64,000 nucleotides of DNA from Mycobacterium sp. UM_CSW (GCF_000455205.1 NZ_AUWQ01000055.1:95698-159697); one strand, 5' to 3'; counted from the first letter of the stretch, positions 29,676 through 38,424 are shown. Numbers and translations are program-made. The notes: a model not told the origin generated them from the letters alone.

Positions 29676-31648
29676 CGGGCGACCACCAACACGGTCAGGA
29701 CGCCCAGGGCACCGTACGCCAGATACAGGTGCACACTGCCGGTGTGGGCGCGCCGTACCAACACCGCCGCCGACGAAATCGCTTGGAGCACCGGCATGTA
29801 GAAACGCTCCTCGATCGCATCGCCGATGCTGCTGCGATAGGTGATCTTGTCGGCCAGGTACCGCGACCCGGCGTTGGGCACGACTTCGATGTTGGTGTCC
29901 GGGCGCAAGACGTCATCGAAGACGCGCTGCAGCGGCTCGGCGAACGACGTGGCGGTGTACTGCATGCGTGCCGTGAGATCCTCCGCGCCACAGGCCCATA
30001 GCGGCAACGTGGCGGGTTGGGGGCGCTGCGTCCGGCGCCACCGAGCCAGGACGGCGACGGTTAGCGCGGCCACGACGACACCGGCGGCGATCACGCCGGG
30101 AGCGATCGATCCCTGCAGGCCCGGGAGTCGCACCACGGCGCCGAGGTCGGTGAATTGCTCCGCCCGCGCCGCCGGCAGCGCGGCGACCGTCCGGCGCAGT
30201 GCGGGCGCGACGACCGAGGGCGCCACAGCGAGCACCACACAGGCGACCCCTGCGACGGCCATCCCCGCCAGCATGCTGCCCGGCGCTTCGCTGGCCTCGG
30301 CGGCCCGCGCCGAGCGCGGCCGGGCCAGGAATCCGATCCCGAACGCCTTGACCATCGCCGCCACGCCCAGGCCCGTAGTGAGCGCGACGGCGCCCACCGC
30401 CAGCGGCGTGGTCAGCGCCAACACCGTCACGTGTTGCGGGGCCGTGTGAATCAGCGACTGGACCAGCAGCCACTCGCTGACGAAGCCGGCACCCAGCGGC
30501 AGCCCGCACGCCCCGAGCGCCGCCACCCCGAACAGCGTGGTGGTCGCCGGCATCCGGCGGGCCAGACCGCCCAGCCGGTCGAGGTCGCGCAGCCCGGTCG
30601 CCGCCAGCACCGACCCCGCGGCCAGGAACCCGAGGCTCTTGAACGCCGCGTGCGCGATCAGGTGCAGCATGGCCGCGACCGCGGCGATCGTCGCCGGCCC
30701 GTTCGCACCGGCGGCAGCGAACAGGGTGGCCGCACCCAGCGCCAGCGCGATCAACCCGAGGTTCTCGGTGGTCGAATAGGCAAGCAGCCGTTTGAGATCC
30801 GTGGCCACCGAGGCCTGCACCACGCCGTAGAGCGCCGATACCCCGCCGACCAGCATCAGGGTGAGACCCCACCAGCGCGGACCCGGGCCGAGCAGCTGCA
30901 TGTCGATACGGCAGATGCCGTAGACACCGAGGTTGACCATCGCCGCGCTCATCAGAGCCGACACCGGGCTGGGCGCCTCGGGATGGGCGCGCGGCAACCA
31001 GGCGTGCAGCGGCACCAGCCCGGCCTTGGACCCGAATCCCGCCACCGTCAAGACGAATACCGCGGTGCGCGCGCCCTGCGGTATGCGGTGCAGGTCGGCG
31101 AACCGGTCGGCGCCGCCGGCCGCGGACAGCACCATGAGCCCGACCAGGATCGCGACGAACCCCAACTGGGTCATCACCGCGTACGCCAATGCGGCCGAAC
31201 GAACCTGTGGGCGAGTGTGTTCGGCCAGCACCAACACCAGCGACGCGAGCGCCATCAGTTCCCATGCCAACAGGAAGCTGGTGACCGACGCCGCCGCCGG
31301 TACCAGCAGCATCACCGCGACGAACAGCGGCAACACCGCCAGCGCCGTCCCGCCGAGATGCTCGCGGCGCGCATAACCGATCGTGTACGGCCCGACGACG
31401 ACGGCGACCGCCCCAACGAGCGCGATGAAGAACCCGCCGAGCGGGTCGAGGCCCAGCTGCACCCCCGACAGCGGCAGCAACCATCCGATGCGCACGTCGC
31501 GCGCCGAACCGAACATCCCGATCGTGCCCGCCCATACCCCGCCGGCCCCGAGCAGTGACGTCAGCGCACCCGCGAGTGCGGGACGGAAGTCCCTGCGGGC
31601 CAAGAGGTTTGGCGCGGCCACCGGACGCGTCGCCAGTTCCGCGGTCAC
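29672..31648 (-). CDS. HyfB/HycC-like proton-translocating membrane subunit
   Basis: The 658-residue protein has about 15-16 membrane helices and belongs to the NuoL/NuoM/HyfB family. The pump lysine motif GFGSKAGLVPLHAWLPRAH and VSALMSAAMVNLGVYG are conserved, with DLKRLLAYSTTENLG as the second channel signature. A C-terminal soluble stretch (about residues 600-645) contains LWACGAEDLTARMQYTA, common in HyfB proteins. The start overlaps the NuoB-like gene stop. Equivalent of Rv0083. With HycQ, the complex would have two antiporter-like modules. Confidence 0.93.
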   Translation of the reverse strand: MTAELATRPVAAPNLLARRDFRPALAGALTSLLGAGGVWAGTIGMFGSARDVRIGWLLPLSGVQLGLDPLGGFFIALVGAVAVVVGPYTIGYARREHLGGTALAVLPLFVAVMLLVPAAASVTSFLLAWELMALASLVLVLAEHTRPQVRSAALAYAVMTQLGFVAILVGLMVLSAAGGADRFADLHRIPQGARTAVFVLTVAGFGSKAGLVPLHAWLPRAHPEAPSPVSALMSAAMVNLGVYGICRIDMQLLGPGPRWWGLTLMLVGGVSALYGVVQASVATDLKRLLAYSTTENLGLIALALGAATLFAAAGANGPATIAAVAAMLHLIAHAAFKSLGFLAAGSVLAATGLRDLDRLGGLARRMPATTTLFGVAALGACGLPLGAGFVSEWLLVQSLIHTAPQHVTVLALTTPLAVGAVALTTGLGVAAMVKAFGIGFLARPRSARAAEASEAPGSMLAGMAVAGVACVVLAVAPSVVAPALRRTVAALPAARAEQFTDLGAVVRLPGLQGSIAPGVIAAGVVVAALTVAVLARWRRTQRPQPATLPLWACGAEDLTARMQYTATSFAEPLQRVFDDVLRPDTNIEVVPNAGSRYLADKITYRSSIGDAIEERFYMPVLQAISSAAVLVRRAHTGSVHLYLAYGALGVLTVLVVAR

Positions 31649-32124
31649 TTGCCGGTCACCGATCTGAGCGCCTCGACGATCTGACCCGGGGTCGGCGGGC
31701 AGCCCGGAATCTCGACGTCGACGGGCACCAGCTCACCCACCGCGCCGACCACGCCGTACGCGTTCGCAAAAACCCCGCGGTTCAGCGCGCAGTCCCCGCA
31801 TGCGATCACCCGGCGCGGCAGCGGGGTGGCTTCGAGCGTCGCGGCCAACGGGCCCGCCATGTTGCGCGTCACGACGCCGGTCACCAGCAGCGCGTCGGCG
31901 TGGCGCGGGGAGGCCACCAACCGCGCACCAAACCGCTCGGCGTCGTAGACCGGTCCGAACGCCCCGGCGATCTCCACCTCGCATCCGTTGCAGGAACCCG
32001 CGTCGACGTGGCGGATCTGAAGCGAACCACGCACCCCGGCAAGCGGTTTCACCACCGGTCGCGGAGCGGGTGTAGCGGGTTCGGCGATCCGGCCGACCCG
32101 GAACGCTTTGCGGATCCAGCCCAT
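31645..32124 (-). CDS. HycG/NuoB-like iron-sulfur subunit
   Basis: The 159-residue subunit keeps a full proximal [4Fe-4S] site: Cys45 and Cys48 (GSCNGCE), Cys112 (GDCA) and Cys142 (PGCPPTP); Cys109 is extra. So electrons can still reach the large subunit although that lacks Ni-Fe. Equivalent of Rv0082. It lies 3 bp from the ArsR gene stop and overlaps the next gene. No ferredoxin-like (HycB/HycF/NuoI) partner follows, so the electron donor must be encoded elsewhere or the site is fed directly. Confidence 0.93.
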   Translation of the reverse strand: MGWIRKAFRVGRIAEPATPAPRPVVKPLAGVRGSLQIRHVDAGSCNGCEVEIAGAFGPVYDAERFGARLVASPRHADALLVTGVVTRNMAGPLAATLEATPLPRRVIACGDCALNRGVFANAYGVVGAVGELVPVDVEIPGCPPTPGQIVEALRSVTGK

Positions 32125-32127
32125 GCG

Positions 32128-32463
32128 CTACCCCGCACCGCCGGCGCGCAGGTCCTCCAACACCGCCACGCGGTCGCTGAGCACCCCGGTGAGAACCTTG
32201 CGCGCAACCAACAGCAGCTCGGCGATGTCCGGCGAGGCGATCGAATAGATCATTGTGTTGCCGTCCCGGTGCGCGTCGACCACGCCCGCGCGGCGCAAAA
32301 CGCCCAGCTGCTGCGACAGGTTCGACGACTCCAGGCCCACCTCGGGCAGCAGTTCGGCGACAGACTTATCCCCGGTGACGAGGAGCTCGAGAACCCTGAT
32401 CCGCGCCGGGTGTCCCAATGTCTTGAAGAACTCGGCCTTGACCTTGTACAGCGGCACCGACAC
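32128..32463 (-). CDS. ArsR-family transcriptional regulator (Rv0081-like)
   Basis: The 111-residue protein is a winged-helix ArsR/SmtB regulator. The recognition helix region reads GLESSNLSQQLGVLRRAGVV. The metal-binding ELCVCDL motif is absent, so a metal is not the obvious signal. In M. tuberculosis Rv0081 is a hypoxia-linked hub that controls this same cluster. The GTG start has a good site (AGGAGAGC). It heads the operon, and the AT-rich palindrome upstream is a plausible autoregulatory operator. Confidence 0.93.
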   Translation of the reverse strand: MSVPLYKVKAEFFKTLGHPARIRVLELLVTGDKSVAELLPEVGLESSNLSQQLGVLRRAGVVDAHRDGNTMIYSIASPDIAELLLVARKVLTGVLSDRVAVLEDLRAGGAG

Positions 32464-32489
32464 GGCAGCTCTCCTGAAGACTCCACGTT

Positions 32490-32515
32490 TCCTATATTCG
32501 AATGATTGAAGAATT
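32490..32515. promoter_or_regulatory. AT-rich palindromic operator/promoter of the hyc-like operon
   Basis: This island of low GC stands out from its surroundings and lies 27-52 bp upstream of the ArsR gene. ATTCGAAT at 32496-32503 is a perfect 8-bp palindrome, and TTC/GAA half sites continue on both sides (GATTGAAGAA). ArsR proteins bind such imperfect AT-rich inverted repeats. Binding by this regulator is inference. Confidence 0.5.
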
Positions 32516-32689
32516 TATCAAATTGTGCCGCGATCCGCACCGCGGGGTCCGGCTTCGGGCCCCGTCCGGGAGTGGGACGGCGAGCCGGAAGTGCCGGGCG
32601 TTATCCCACAAGCCCCTTCCCGCGCAACGCGACACGCCGCTCGGTCCGCGTTCCACGTCAGACTCATATCCGCGTCATACCCTGCCGAT

Positions 32690-33478
32690 GTGCCCAGCGA
32701 GGAGGCCGGCCAGGGATCCCGCTTGCCGCCGGTGTCCCGGCGCGCGGTGCTCGGCGGCCTGAGCCTGCTGCCCCTGGCCGCCGCCATGGGGGGCGCCGTG
32801 CCCGTCGCGTCGGCCGACCCGGGCTACCGCTTCCTGACCCAGCACCAGGCCGCGGTGCTCGACGCCGCCACCCGCCGCCTGATCCCCGGGCCGCAGGACT
32901 GCCCGGTCGAGTTCGGTCCCGGGGCGCACGAGGCGAACGTTGTCAACTACCTGGACCGGATGCTGTCGGTCTTCGACGTCACGCCCGCCGACGTGCACGC
33001 CGGCGGGCCGTGGAGCAATCGCGCCGGCGGCTCGCAGGACTACATGGCCACCTTCGTGCCGCTCAACCGCGCCCAGGCCTACGCGTGGCAGCAGCGCCTG
33101 ACGCAGCTGCGCGACCAATACAGCAGCGGCATCGCGTTACTCGACCAGCAGGCCGGCGGCGACTTCACCGCGATCCCGGGGGTGAAGCAAGACCTCATCC
33201 TGGCTCACGGTCCGGCGGCGACGTTCGCCGGCGTGCTGTTCGGTCACACCATCGAGGCGATGTACAGCGTCCCCGAGTACGGCGGCAACGCGAACCTGGT
33301 GGGCTGGAAGGACATCAAGTACCCCGGGGACTCGCAGCCGCGCGGATACACCCCCGCCGAGGTGGAGGCGGTTCAGTGGGACGTGGTCGTCCTCAGCGAC
33401 ATCATCAACCGCCTGCGCCGCGGTGGCTGGGAACAGGTCATCGGCAAACTGGGCGGAAGGGGCGGCGTGAGTGCCTAA
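32690..33478 (+). CDS. Tat-exported gluconate 2-dehydrogenase subunit 3-like protein
   Basis: The 262-residue protein starts with a twin-arginine signal (SRRAVLGGLSLLPLAAAM, cleavage near ASA-DPG) and then matches the gluconate 2-dehydrogenase subunit 3 family, helper subunits of FAD dehydrogenases. I choose the GTG at 32690: TACCCT lies six nt upstream (leaderless), and the Tat signal begins shortly after. A longer in-frame ORF back to 32525 looks non-coding. The stop overlaps the start of the GMC oxidoreductase gene. By known analogues, the small subunit carries the folded catalytic partner through the Tat pore. Confidence 0.85.
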   Translation: MPSEEAGQGSRLPPVSRRAVLGGLSLLPLAAAMGGAVPVASADPGYRFLTQHQAAVLDAATRRLIPGPQDCPVEFGPGAHEANVVNYLDRMLSVFDVTPADVHAGGPWSNRAGGSQDYMATFVPLNRAQAYAWQQRLTQLRDQYSSGIALLDQQAGGDFTAIPGVKQDLILAHGPAATFAGVLFGHTIEAMYSVPEYGGNANLVGWKDIKYPGDSQPRGYTPAEVEAVQWDVVVLSDIINRLRRGGWEQVIGKLGGRGGVSA

Positions 33479-35168
33479 GGCGGTCATCGTCGGCTCCGGC
33501 GCCGGCGGGTCGACGGTGGCGATGGAACTCGCCGAAAACGGTTGGGATGTGGTGATATTCGAGAAGGGATCGAATTACTTCACCAACCTGGATGGCACCG
33601 GTCCGCTCGGGACGACATTCGCCAACGACGAACTCAAGTCGCTGTACCGCTACTTCGAGCAGCCGGACCCGCTCGCCTACCCGCGCACCTATCGGCACAA
33701 CGCCTCCCAGGCCGCCGGCTACGTCGGCCCGGTCAACGAGCTTCCGGTGACCGTCGGCGGCGGAACCGTGCACTGGGACGCCAAGGTGCCGCGGTTCTGG
33801 GACATCGACTTCAAGGGGCTGTCGATGCTCGGCCCGCAACCGGGCGCGGACGTGCAGGACTGGCCGTTCGAATACAGCGAGATCGCACCGTATTACGACA
33901 TCGTCGAGGTGCTGCTCGGGACGCAGGGCGACGTCGGGACGATTCCCGCGCTCTCGTTGAAGCACGCGCCGCGCTCGCGGCAATATCCGATGCCGCCCGG
34001 ACCGCAGCAGCGCTCGTCGACGCTGATCGCCAAGGGGGCCAAGCGAATCGGGCTTCATCCGTATCCGTTCCCGACCGCGATCAATTCGGTCGAGTACGAC
34101 GGCCGCCCGGCGTGCAACAACTGCGGTTTCTGCAGCAACTACGGTTGCCCGATCTCGGCCCGGGTGGGCGCGCTCGCCCCGCTGCGGCTGGCGCTGCGGA
34201 CCGGGCGGGCGCAGTTACGTCCCGAAACGACCGTCACCAAGGTGAATTTCGCCGGCCGGCGGGCCACCGGCGTCTCCTATCTCGACCCGCGGGGCAGCCC
34301 CGGCGGGGAAAGCGCGGACCTGGTGGTGCTCGCCGCGTCGGCGATCGAGACCGCGCGCCTGGCGCTGCTGTCCGGCCTGCCCGACGCCAGCGGGCGGATC
34401 GGCGCGCGGCTGATGTTCCACAACTTCGTCGACGGGTTCGGCATCTACCTCGACCAGCGAGTGCACGCCTACCGCGGCCGCTCGATCACGCAGTGCATGG
34501 AGGATTTCTGCGACCCCAACTTCCCCGGGGCCCGACTCGCGGCGAAGCTGGCCGGGCTGCCCTACATCCGCGGCGGCCTGTGCGAACTCGGCGGCAGCCA
34601 GGACCCGATCACCGAGGGCAAGTTCTACCAGGAGATCCTCGGATTCCTGCCCGGGGTGCAGCTGTTCGGCAGCCCGTTCAAGGACCTGATGCGCGCCTCG
34701 CTGCTGCGCGACCGGCTCGCCGGCGTGAACTTCATCGGCACCGATCTGCCGTACCTGACCAACAACGTCACCCTCGACCCGACGGTCACGGACCTCAACG
34801 GCCAACCGGTGGCTCGCGTGACCTGGGCGCCGGGCAGGCACGAGGCGGTGGCACAGACGTTCTACCTGGTGCCCATCACCGCGATGATGGCGGCGGCCGG
34901 CGCGCAGCTGTTCGCCGCCGTCCCGGACGGCCTGGAGCGAAAGTTGGGCGGCGGCACGCCGCCGAACACCAAGCACGTCATGGGCGGGATGCAGATGGGC
35001 GTGTCCCCGGCGACCAGCGTCGTCGACCCCAACGGGCGAATGCACCAGATGGACAACGTTTTTGTCGCCGACGGCAGCGTGTTCGTCACGTCCGGTTGCC
35101 AGAACCCGACCAACACGCTCATGGCGGTGGCGCTGCGCACCGCGCGCGGGATCACCGGCCGGCGGTGA
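33471..35168 (+). CDS. GMC-family FAD oxidoreductase
   Basis: The 565-residue protein has the FAD-binding Rossmann motif VIVGSGAGGSTVAMELAENG and FEKG, then the GMC core. It ends with the active-site region (HVMGGMQMG, and a C-terminal CQNPTNTLMAVALR). A cysteine cluster, CNNCGFCSNYGCP near residue 205, matches iron-sulfur-bearing FAD dehydrogenases rather than cytosolic GMC oxidases. It has no signal peptide, so it probably rides out with the Tat-tagged partner encoded just upstream (8-bp overlap). The sugar or alcohol substrate is unknown. The cytochrome subunit of the three-part enzymes is not nearby. Confidence 0.88.
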   Translation: MPKAVIVGSGAGGSTVAMELAENGWDVVIFEKGSNYFTNLDGTGPLGTTFANDELKSLYRYFEQPDPLAYPRTYRHNASQAAGYVGPVNELPVTVGGGTVHWDAKVPRFWDIDFKGLSMLGPQPGADVQDWPFEYSEIAPYYDIVEVLLGTQGDVGTIPALSLKHAPRSRQYPMPPGPQQRSSTLIAKGAKRIGLHPYPFPTAINSVEYDGRPACNNCGFCSNYGCPISARVGALAPLRLALRTGRAQLRPETTVTKVNFAGRRATGVSYLDPRGSPGGESADLVVLAASAIETARLALLSGLPDASGRIGARLMFHNFVDGFGIYLDQRVHAYRGRSITQCMEDFCDPNFPGARLAAKLAGLPYIRGGLCELGGSQDPITEGKFYQEILGFLPGVQLFGSPFKDLMRASLLRDRLAGVNFIGTDLPYLTNNVTLDPTVTDLNGQPVARVTWAPGRHEAVAQTFYLVPITAMMAAAGAQLFAAVPDGLERKLGGGTPPNTKHVMGGMQMGVSPATSVVDPNGRMHQMDNVFVADGSVFVTSGCQNPTNTLMAVALRTARGITGRR

Positions 35169-35919
35169 CCGCCAGAAACGACTCCACGGCCTCGCGATAT
35201 ACCTGCGGAGCCTCGTCGTGGATCAGGTGGCCGGCCTGCGGTACGTGCAGATATGTTGTCGGGGAAGGTGTTTCGGCCATCGCGCGCATCTGGCCCGGCG
35301 GGGTTACGGAGTTGCCGGCCTCGATCAGCAGCGCCGGGGCCCGCACGGCTGCCCACTGTGCCCAGTAGTCCCGGGTCCCCCATTCGGCCGCGATCTCGAT
35401 CCAGCGCGGGGTGTGCCCGTGCAGGCGCCACCCGCGTTCGGTGCGGTCGAAGGCGTCCAGGAAATATTGCCCGGCGACGGGCCCGAACTCGTCGAATACT
35501 TGCTCGGCAGAGTCGAATTCGACCGGAAGGGCGTGCAGCCAGGGCTCCCACGGCCCGGTGGTGCGGCCGCGGAAGTCCGGCGCCATGTCCTCGATCACCA
35601 GCGCCGAGACCAGATCCGGGCGCTCCGCGGCGAGGCACCACGAGTGCAGGGCCCCCATCGAATGCCCGACCATCCTGGCCGCCGTTCCCAGGGAGCCGAC
35701 CGCGTCGGCCAGATCGGCGACGAAGCGTTCGGTGCTGATCGGGTGTGGGTCGTCGACGTCACGGCCCCGGTGCCAGGGGGCGTCGTAGGTGTAGACGGTG
35801 CCCAACCGCGCCAGCCACGGCAGCTGGCGCGACCAGGTGGTGCCGCGGCCCATCAGGCCGTGCACCAGCACCAACGGCTCACCCCGGCCGCCGCGGCAGG
35901 TCAACAGGTCGCTGGGCAT
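35152..35919 (-). CDS. Alpha/beta hydrolase (Rv3591c-like)
   Basis: The 255-residue protein is an alpha/beta-fold hydrolase. The oxyanion region reads LVHGLMGRGTTW, the nucleophile elbow GHSMGA has Ser87, and the catalytic His probably lies in GHLIHDEAP near the C-terminus. There is no signal peptide. The substrate is not evident. It converges with the GMC gene, their ends overlapping by 17 bp. Equivalent of Rv3591c. Confidence 0.88.
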   Translation of the reverse strand: MPSDLLTCRGGRGEPLVLVHGLMGRGTTWSRQLPWLARLGTVYTYDAPWHRGRDVDDPHPISTERFVADLADAVGSLGTAARMVGHSMGALHSWCLAAERPDLVSALVIEDMAPDFRGRTTGPWEPWLHALPVEFDSAEQVFDEFGPVAGQYFLDAFDRTERGWRLHGHTPRWIEIAAEWGTRDYWAQWAAVRAPALLIEAGNSVTPPGQMRAMAETPSPTTYLHVPQAGHLIHDEAPQVYREAVESFLAVTAGR

Positions 35920-35982
35920 ATCACCATCTTGCGTGGCCCGCCCGGGAGTCGGTTAAGGCGGGCGGCGCGGTAGCCTAGCGGA

Positions 35983-36303
35983 ATGCCGCAAGTGGTGAAG
36001 ATCAATGCAATCGAGGTGCCCGCAGATGCCGGCCCCGAGCTGGAGAAGCGGTTCGCCCACCGCGCGCACGCGGTGGACAACCAGCCCGGTTTCCTCGGCT
36101 TCCAGTTGCTGCGCCCGATCAAGGGCGAGAACCGCTACTTCGTGGTAACGCATTGGGAGTCCGAAGACGCCTTCCAGGCCTGGGCGAAGGGGCCCGCCAT
36201 CGAGGCTCATGCCGGCGAGCGGGCCAACCCGGTGGCGACCGGGGCATCTTTGCTGGAATTCGAGGTCGTGATGGACGTTGCCGGCAGCAAGCAGGGTAAT
36301 TAG
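35983..36303 (+). CDS. mhuD: Heme-degrading monooxygenase MhuD
   Basis: The 106-residue IsdG-type enzyme opens heme to release iron, producing mycobilin in M. tuberculosis. The family's Asn, Trp and His are placed as in MhuD: INAIEVP at the start, HWESEDAFQAW with the Trp, and EAHAGERANP with the heme-ligand His. Length is standard. TAGCCT six nt before the ATG suggests a leaderless transcript. No IdeR iron box is visible. Equivalent of Rv3592. Confidence 0.96.
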   Translation: MPQVVKINAIEVPADAGPELEKRFAHRAHAVDNQPGFLGFQLLRPIKGENRYFVVTHWESEDAFQAWAKGPAIEAHAGERANPVATGASLLEFEVVMDVAGSKQGN

Positions 36304-37642
36304 CGACCGATCGGCTCGGCGCCGCGCGGCGGCGTTGGGCGCCGCGGCGGCGCTGGTGGTCACCCTGGCGCCGGGTTGCGCCCCCTCCCCCTCCCCGCAG
36401 GCGAACGCGGCGAACCCGGGCCGGCAGATCGACACCCGGACGCCTCCCGGCATCCGCGCGCAGCAGACGTTGGACATGCTGAACTCGGACTGGCCCATCG
36501 GCCCGGTCGGGGTGGGCACCCTGGCCGCGCCCGAGAAGGTCGAGTCGGTAGAGACCACCATGGAGGGGCTGTGGTGGGATCGCCCCTTCACCCTTGGCGC
36601 CGTCGACCTCGGCGCCAGTGTCGCCACCCTGCACCTGGTCACGTCGTACGGCGCACGGCAAGACATTCGGATACACACCGACGACGAGGGCCGGGTCGAC
36701 CGGTTCGACGTCGACACCCAGCCGCCGAAGATCAACTCCTGGCGCGACGTCGACGCCGTGCTGAGCAAGACGGGCGCCCGCTACTCCTACCAGGCCGCCA
36801 AGGTCGACAACGGTCACTGTGACCCCGTCGCCGGCACCAACACCGCCGAATCACTACCGCTGGCATCGATTTTCAAGTTGTACGTGCTGCACGCGGTCGC
36901 GAGCGCCGTCCGAAACGGCACAGTGTCGTGGGACGATCAGCTCACCGTCACCGAGAAGGGCCGAGCGGTCGGCTCGTCTGGGTTGGAACTGCCTGTGGGG
37001 GCACAGGTTTCGGTGCGCACGGCCGCCGAGAAGATGATCGCCACCAGCGACAACATGGCCACCGACCTGCTGATCGGAAGACTGGGAACGCACGCCATCG
37101 AGGAGGCGCTGGCCACCGCGGGGCATCACGACCCGGGCAGCATGACGCCGTTCCCCACGATGTATGAGCTGTTCTCCGTCGGCTGGGGCAAACCGGATCT
37201 GCGGGACCAGTGGAAGCAGGGCTCCAAGCAGGTGCGCGCCCAGCTGCTGGCGCAGGCGGATTCGACTCCCTACCAACCGGATCCGGCCCATGCCCACACC
37301 CCGGCGTCGGCCTACGGCGCGGAGTGGTACGGCAGCGCCGAGGACATCTGCCGGGTGCACGTGGCGCTGCAAGCCGACGCGGTCGGCCCGGCCGCACCGG
37401 TCAGGCAGATCCTTTCCGCGGTGGCCGGCATCCAGTTGGACCGCAACATCTGGCCGTATATCGGCGCGAAAGCCGGTGGGCTGCCGGGGGATCTGACGTT
37501 CAGCTGGTACGCCGTCGACAAGAACCAGCAGCCGTGGGTGGTCAGCTTTCAGCTCAACTGGCCCCGCGATCACGGCCCCCGGGTGACCGGTTGGATGCTG
37601 CAGGTCGCCAGGCAGGCCTTCGCGCTGATCGCGCCCAAGTAG
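36278..37642 (+). CDS. lpqF: LpqF, serine beta-lactamase-like lipoprotein
   Basis: The 454-residue protein has an N-terminal signal with Cys34 (LAPGC) as the probable lipid site. A linker domain comes next, then a class A beta-lactamase/D-Ala-D-Ala peptidase-like domain: SxxK as SIFK, SDN as TSDNMA, and the third motif as KAG (usually KTG). The change at the third motif suggests it is not a standard penicillinase. Mycobacterial LpqF is known to be needed for full envelope functions in some species. The TTG start at 36278 overlaps mhuD; a GTG may also serve. Equivalent of Rv3593. Confidence 0.88.
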   Translation: MPAASRVISDRSARRRAAALGAAAALVVTLAPGCAPSPSPQANAANPGRQIDTRTPPGIRAQQTLDMLNSDWPIGPVGVGTLAAPEKVESVETTMEGLWWDRPFTLGAVDLGASVATLHLVTSYGARQDIRIHTDDEGRVDRFDVDTQPPKINSWRDVDAVLSKTGARYSYQAAKVDNGHCDPVAGTNTAESLPLASIFKLYVLHAVASAVRNGTVSWDDQLTVTEKGRAVGSSGLELPVGAQVSVRTAAEKMIATSDNMATDLLIGRLGTHAIEEALATAGHHDPGSMTPFPTMYELFSVGWGKPDLRDQWKQGSKQVRAQLLAQADSTPYQPDPAHAHTPASAYGAEWYGSAEDICRVHVALQADAVGPAAPVRQILSAVAGIQLDRNIWPYIGAKAGGLPGDLTFSWYAVDKNQQPWVVSFQLNWPRDHGPRVTGWMLQVARQAFALIAPK

Positions 37643-37646
37643 CCGG

Positions 37647-38360
37647 GTGAGCGCTCGCGAGTCGCTGCTGGACACCTTTCCGGGGCGGCTGTTCATCGAG
37701 GACATGCGCTCCCGCGGTGGGCTCGCCGTACCCGTAAGGCTGATCCGGGCCGCGACCTGGGCCATCAGCGGTTATCTCTACTCCGATCGCTACCTGGAGG
37801 TCGCGGACCTCGACGTGAACGATGCGGAGCTGCGCAGCTACGACGTCGCCGGCCTCGCGGCCCTCACGGGGCTGAACACCTTCGGCTCGCCGCAGATCCA
37901 TCAGGGCGACCCGATCGGCGAATTGCGCGCACCCCGCATCGGCAATCGGGACCCGTTGAGCGCGTTGCCAGCCGGCGCGTTCTGGACCTCGACGCCGATC
38001 ACGGAGGCCGAGGACACGTGGACGCTCTGCGGCGAGAATGTCAAGCCCGAAATGCCGCGCTGGGAAGTGCATTTCGACCTCGCCCGGGTTCGCGTGGCGC
38101 GGATCGATTCGGCCCGTGATTGGGCCGACTTGATCGACGCGAACAGCGTGATGGCGGGCGGCTGCGAGTACCCGGACTGGCCGGCGATCGCGGAGTCCTG
38201 GGATGCCGTACACCTGTCAGCGGCGGGACTGCTGCTGGCACATCCCAAGATCTCGACGAGCAGGTTCGGCTCTTATGTCGGCGTCGGGGAGTGGTCGACG
38301 GTCTCCACGGCGTGGCTGCGCGAACCACCGGACGTGGAGATCAGACCCGCAGGGGTTTGA
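37647..38360 (+). CDS. Conserved hypothetical protein
   Basis: I do not recognise this 237-residue protein. It starts with a GTG 4 bp after lpqF, so it is probably in the same transcript. It has no signal peptide or membrane helix. Tryptophan-rich aromatic patches (EDTWTLCGENV, WEVHFDLARVRV, YPDWPAIAESWDAVHLSAAG) suggest a compact enzyme-like fold, and GEWSTVSTAWLREP near the end resembles RES- or ADP-ribosylation-type folds only loosely. No function is proposed. Confidence 0.75.
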   Translation: MSARESLLDTFPGRLFIEDMRSRGGLAVPVRLIRAATWAISGYLYSDRYLEVADLDVNDAELRSYDVAGLAALTGLNTFGSPQIHQGDPIGELRAPRIGNRDPLSALPAGAFWTSTPITEAEDTWTLCGENVKPEMPRWEVHFDLARVRVARIDSARDWADLIDANSVMAGGCEYPDWPAIAESWDAVHLSAAGLLLAHPKISTSRFGSYVGVGEWSTVSTAWLREPPDVEIRPAGV

Positions 38361-38424
38361 CCGAGGTCGATGAGTTCCGCCGCCCGGCCGAGTCTGTACT
38401 TGCAACTCGGAAGGCGGAGGAATC

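Noticed and set aside
32464-32689. A DosR box or IdeR box upstream of the hyc-like operon or mhuD
   Set aside because: I looked for GGGACTttaGTCCC-type and TTAGGTTAGCCT-type sequences and saw no convincing match.
32525-32689. Longer N-terminus for the Tat-signal protein starting at 32525
   Set aside because: The extension lacks coding character, would bury the Tat signal at residue 70, and a leaderless promoter lies right before the GTG at 32690.
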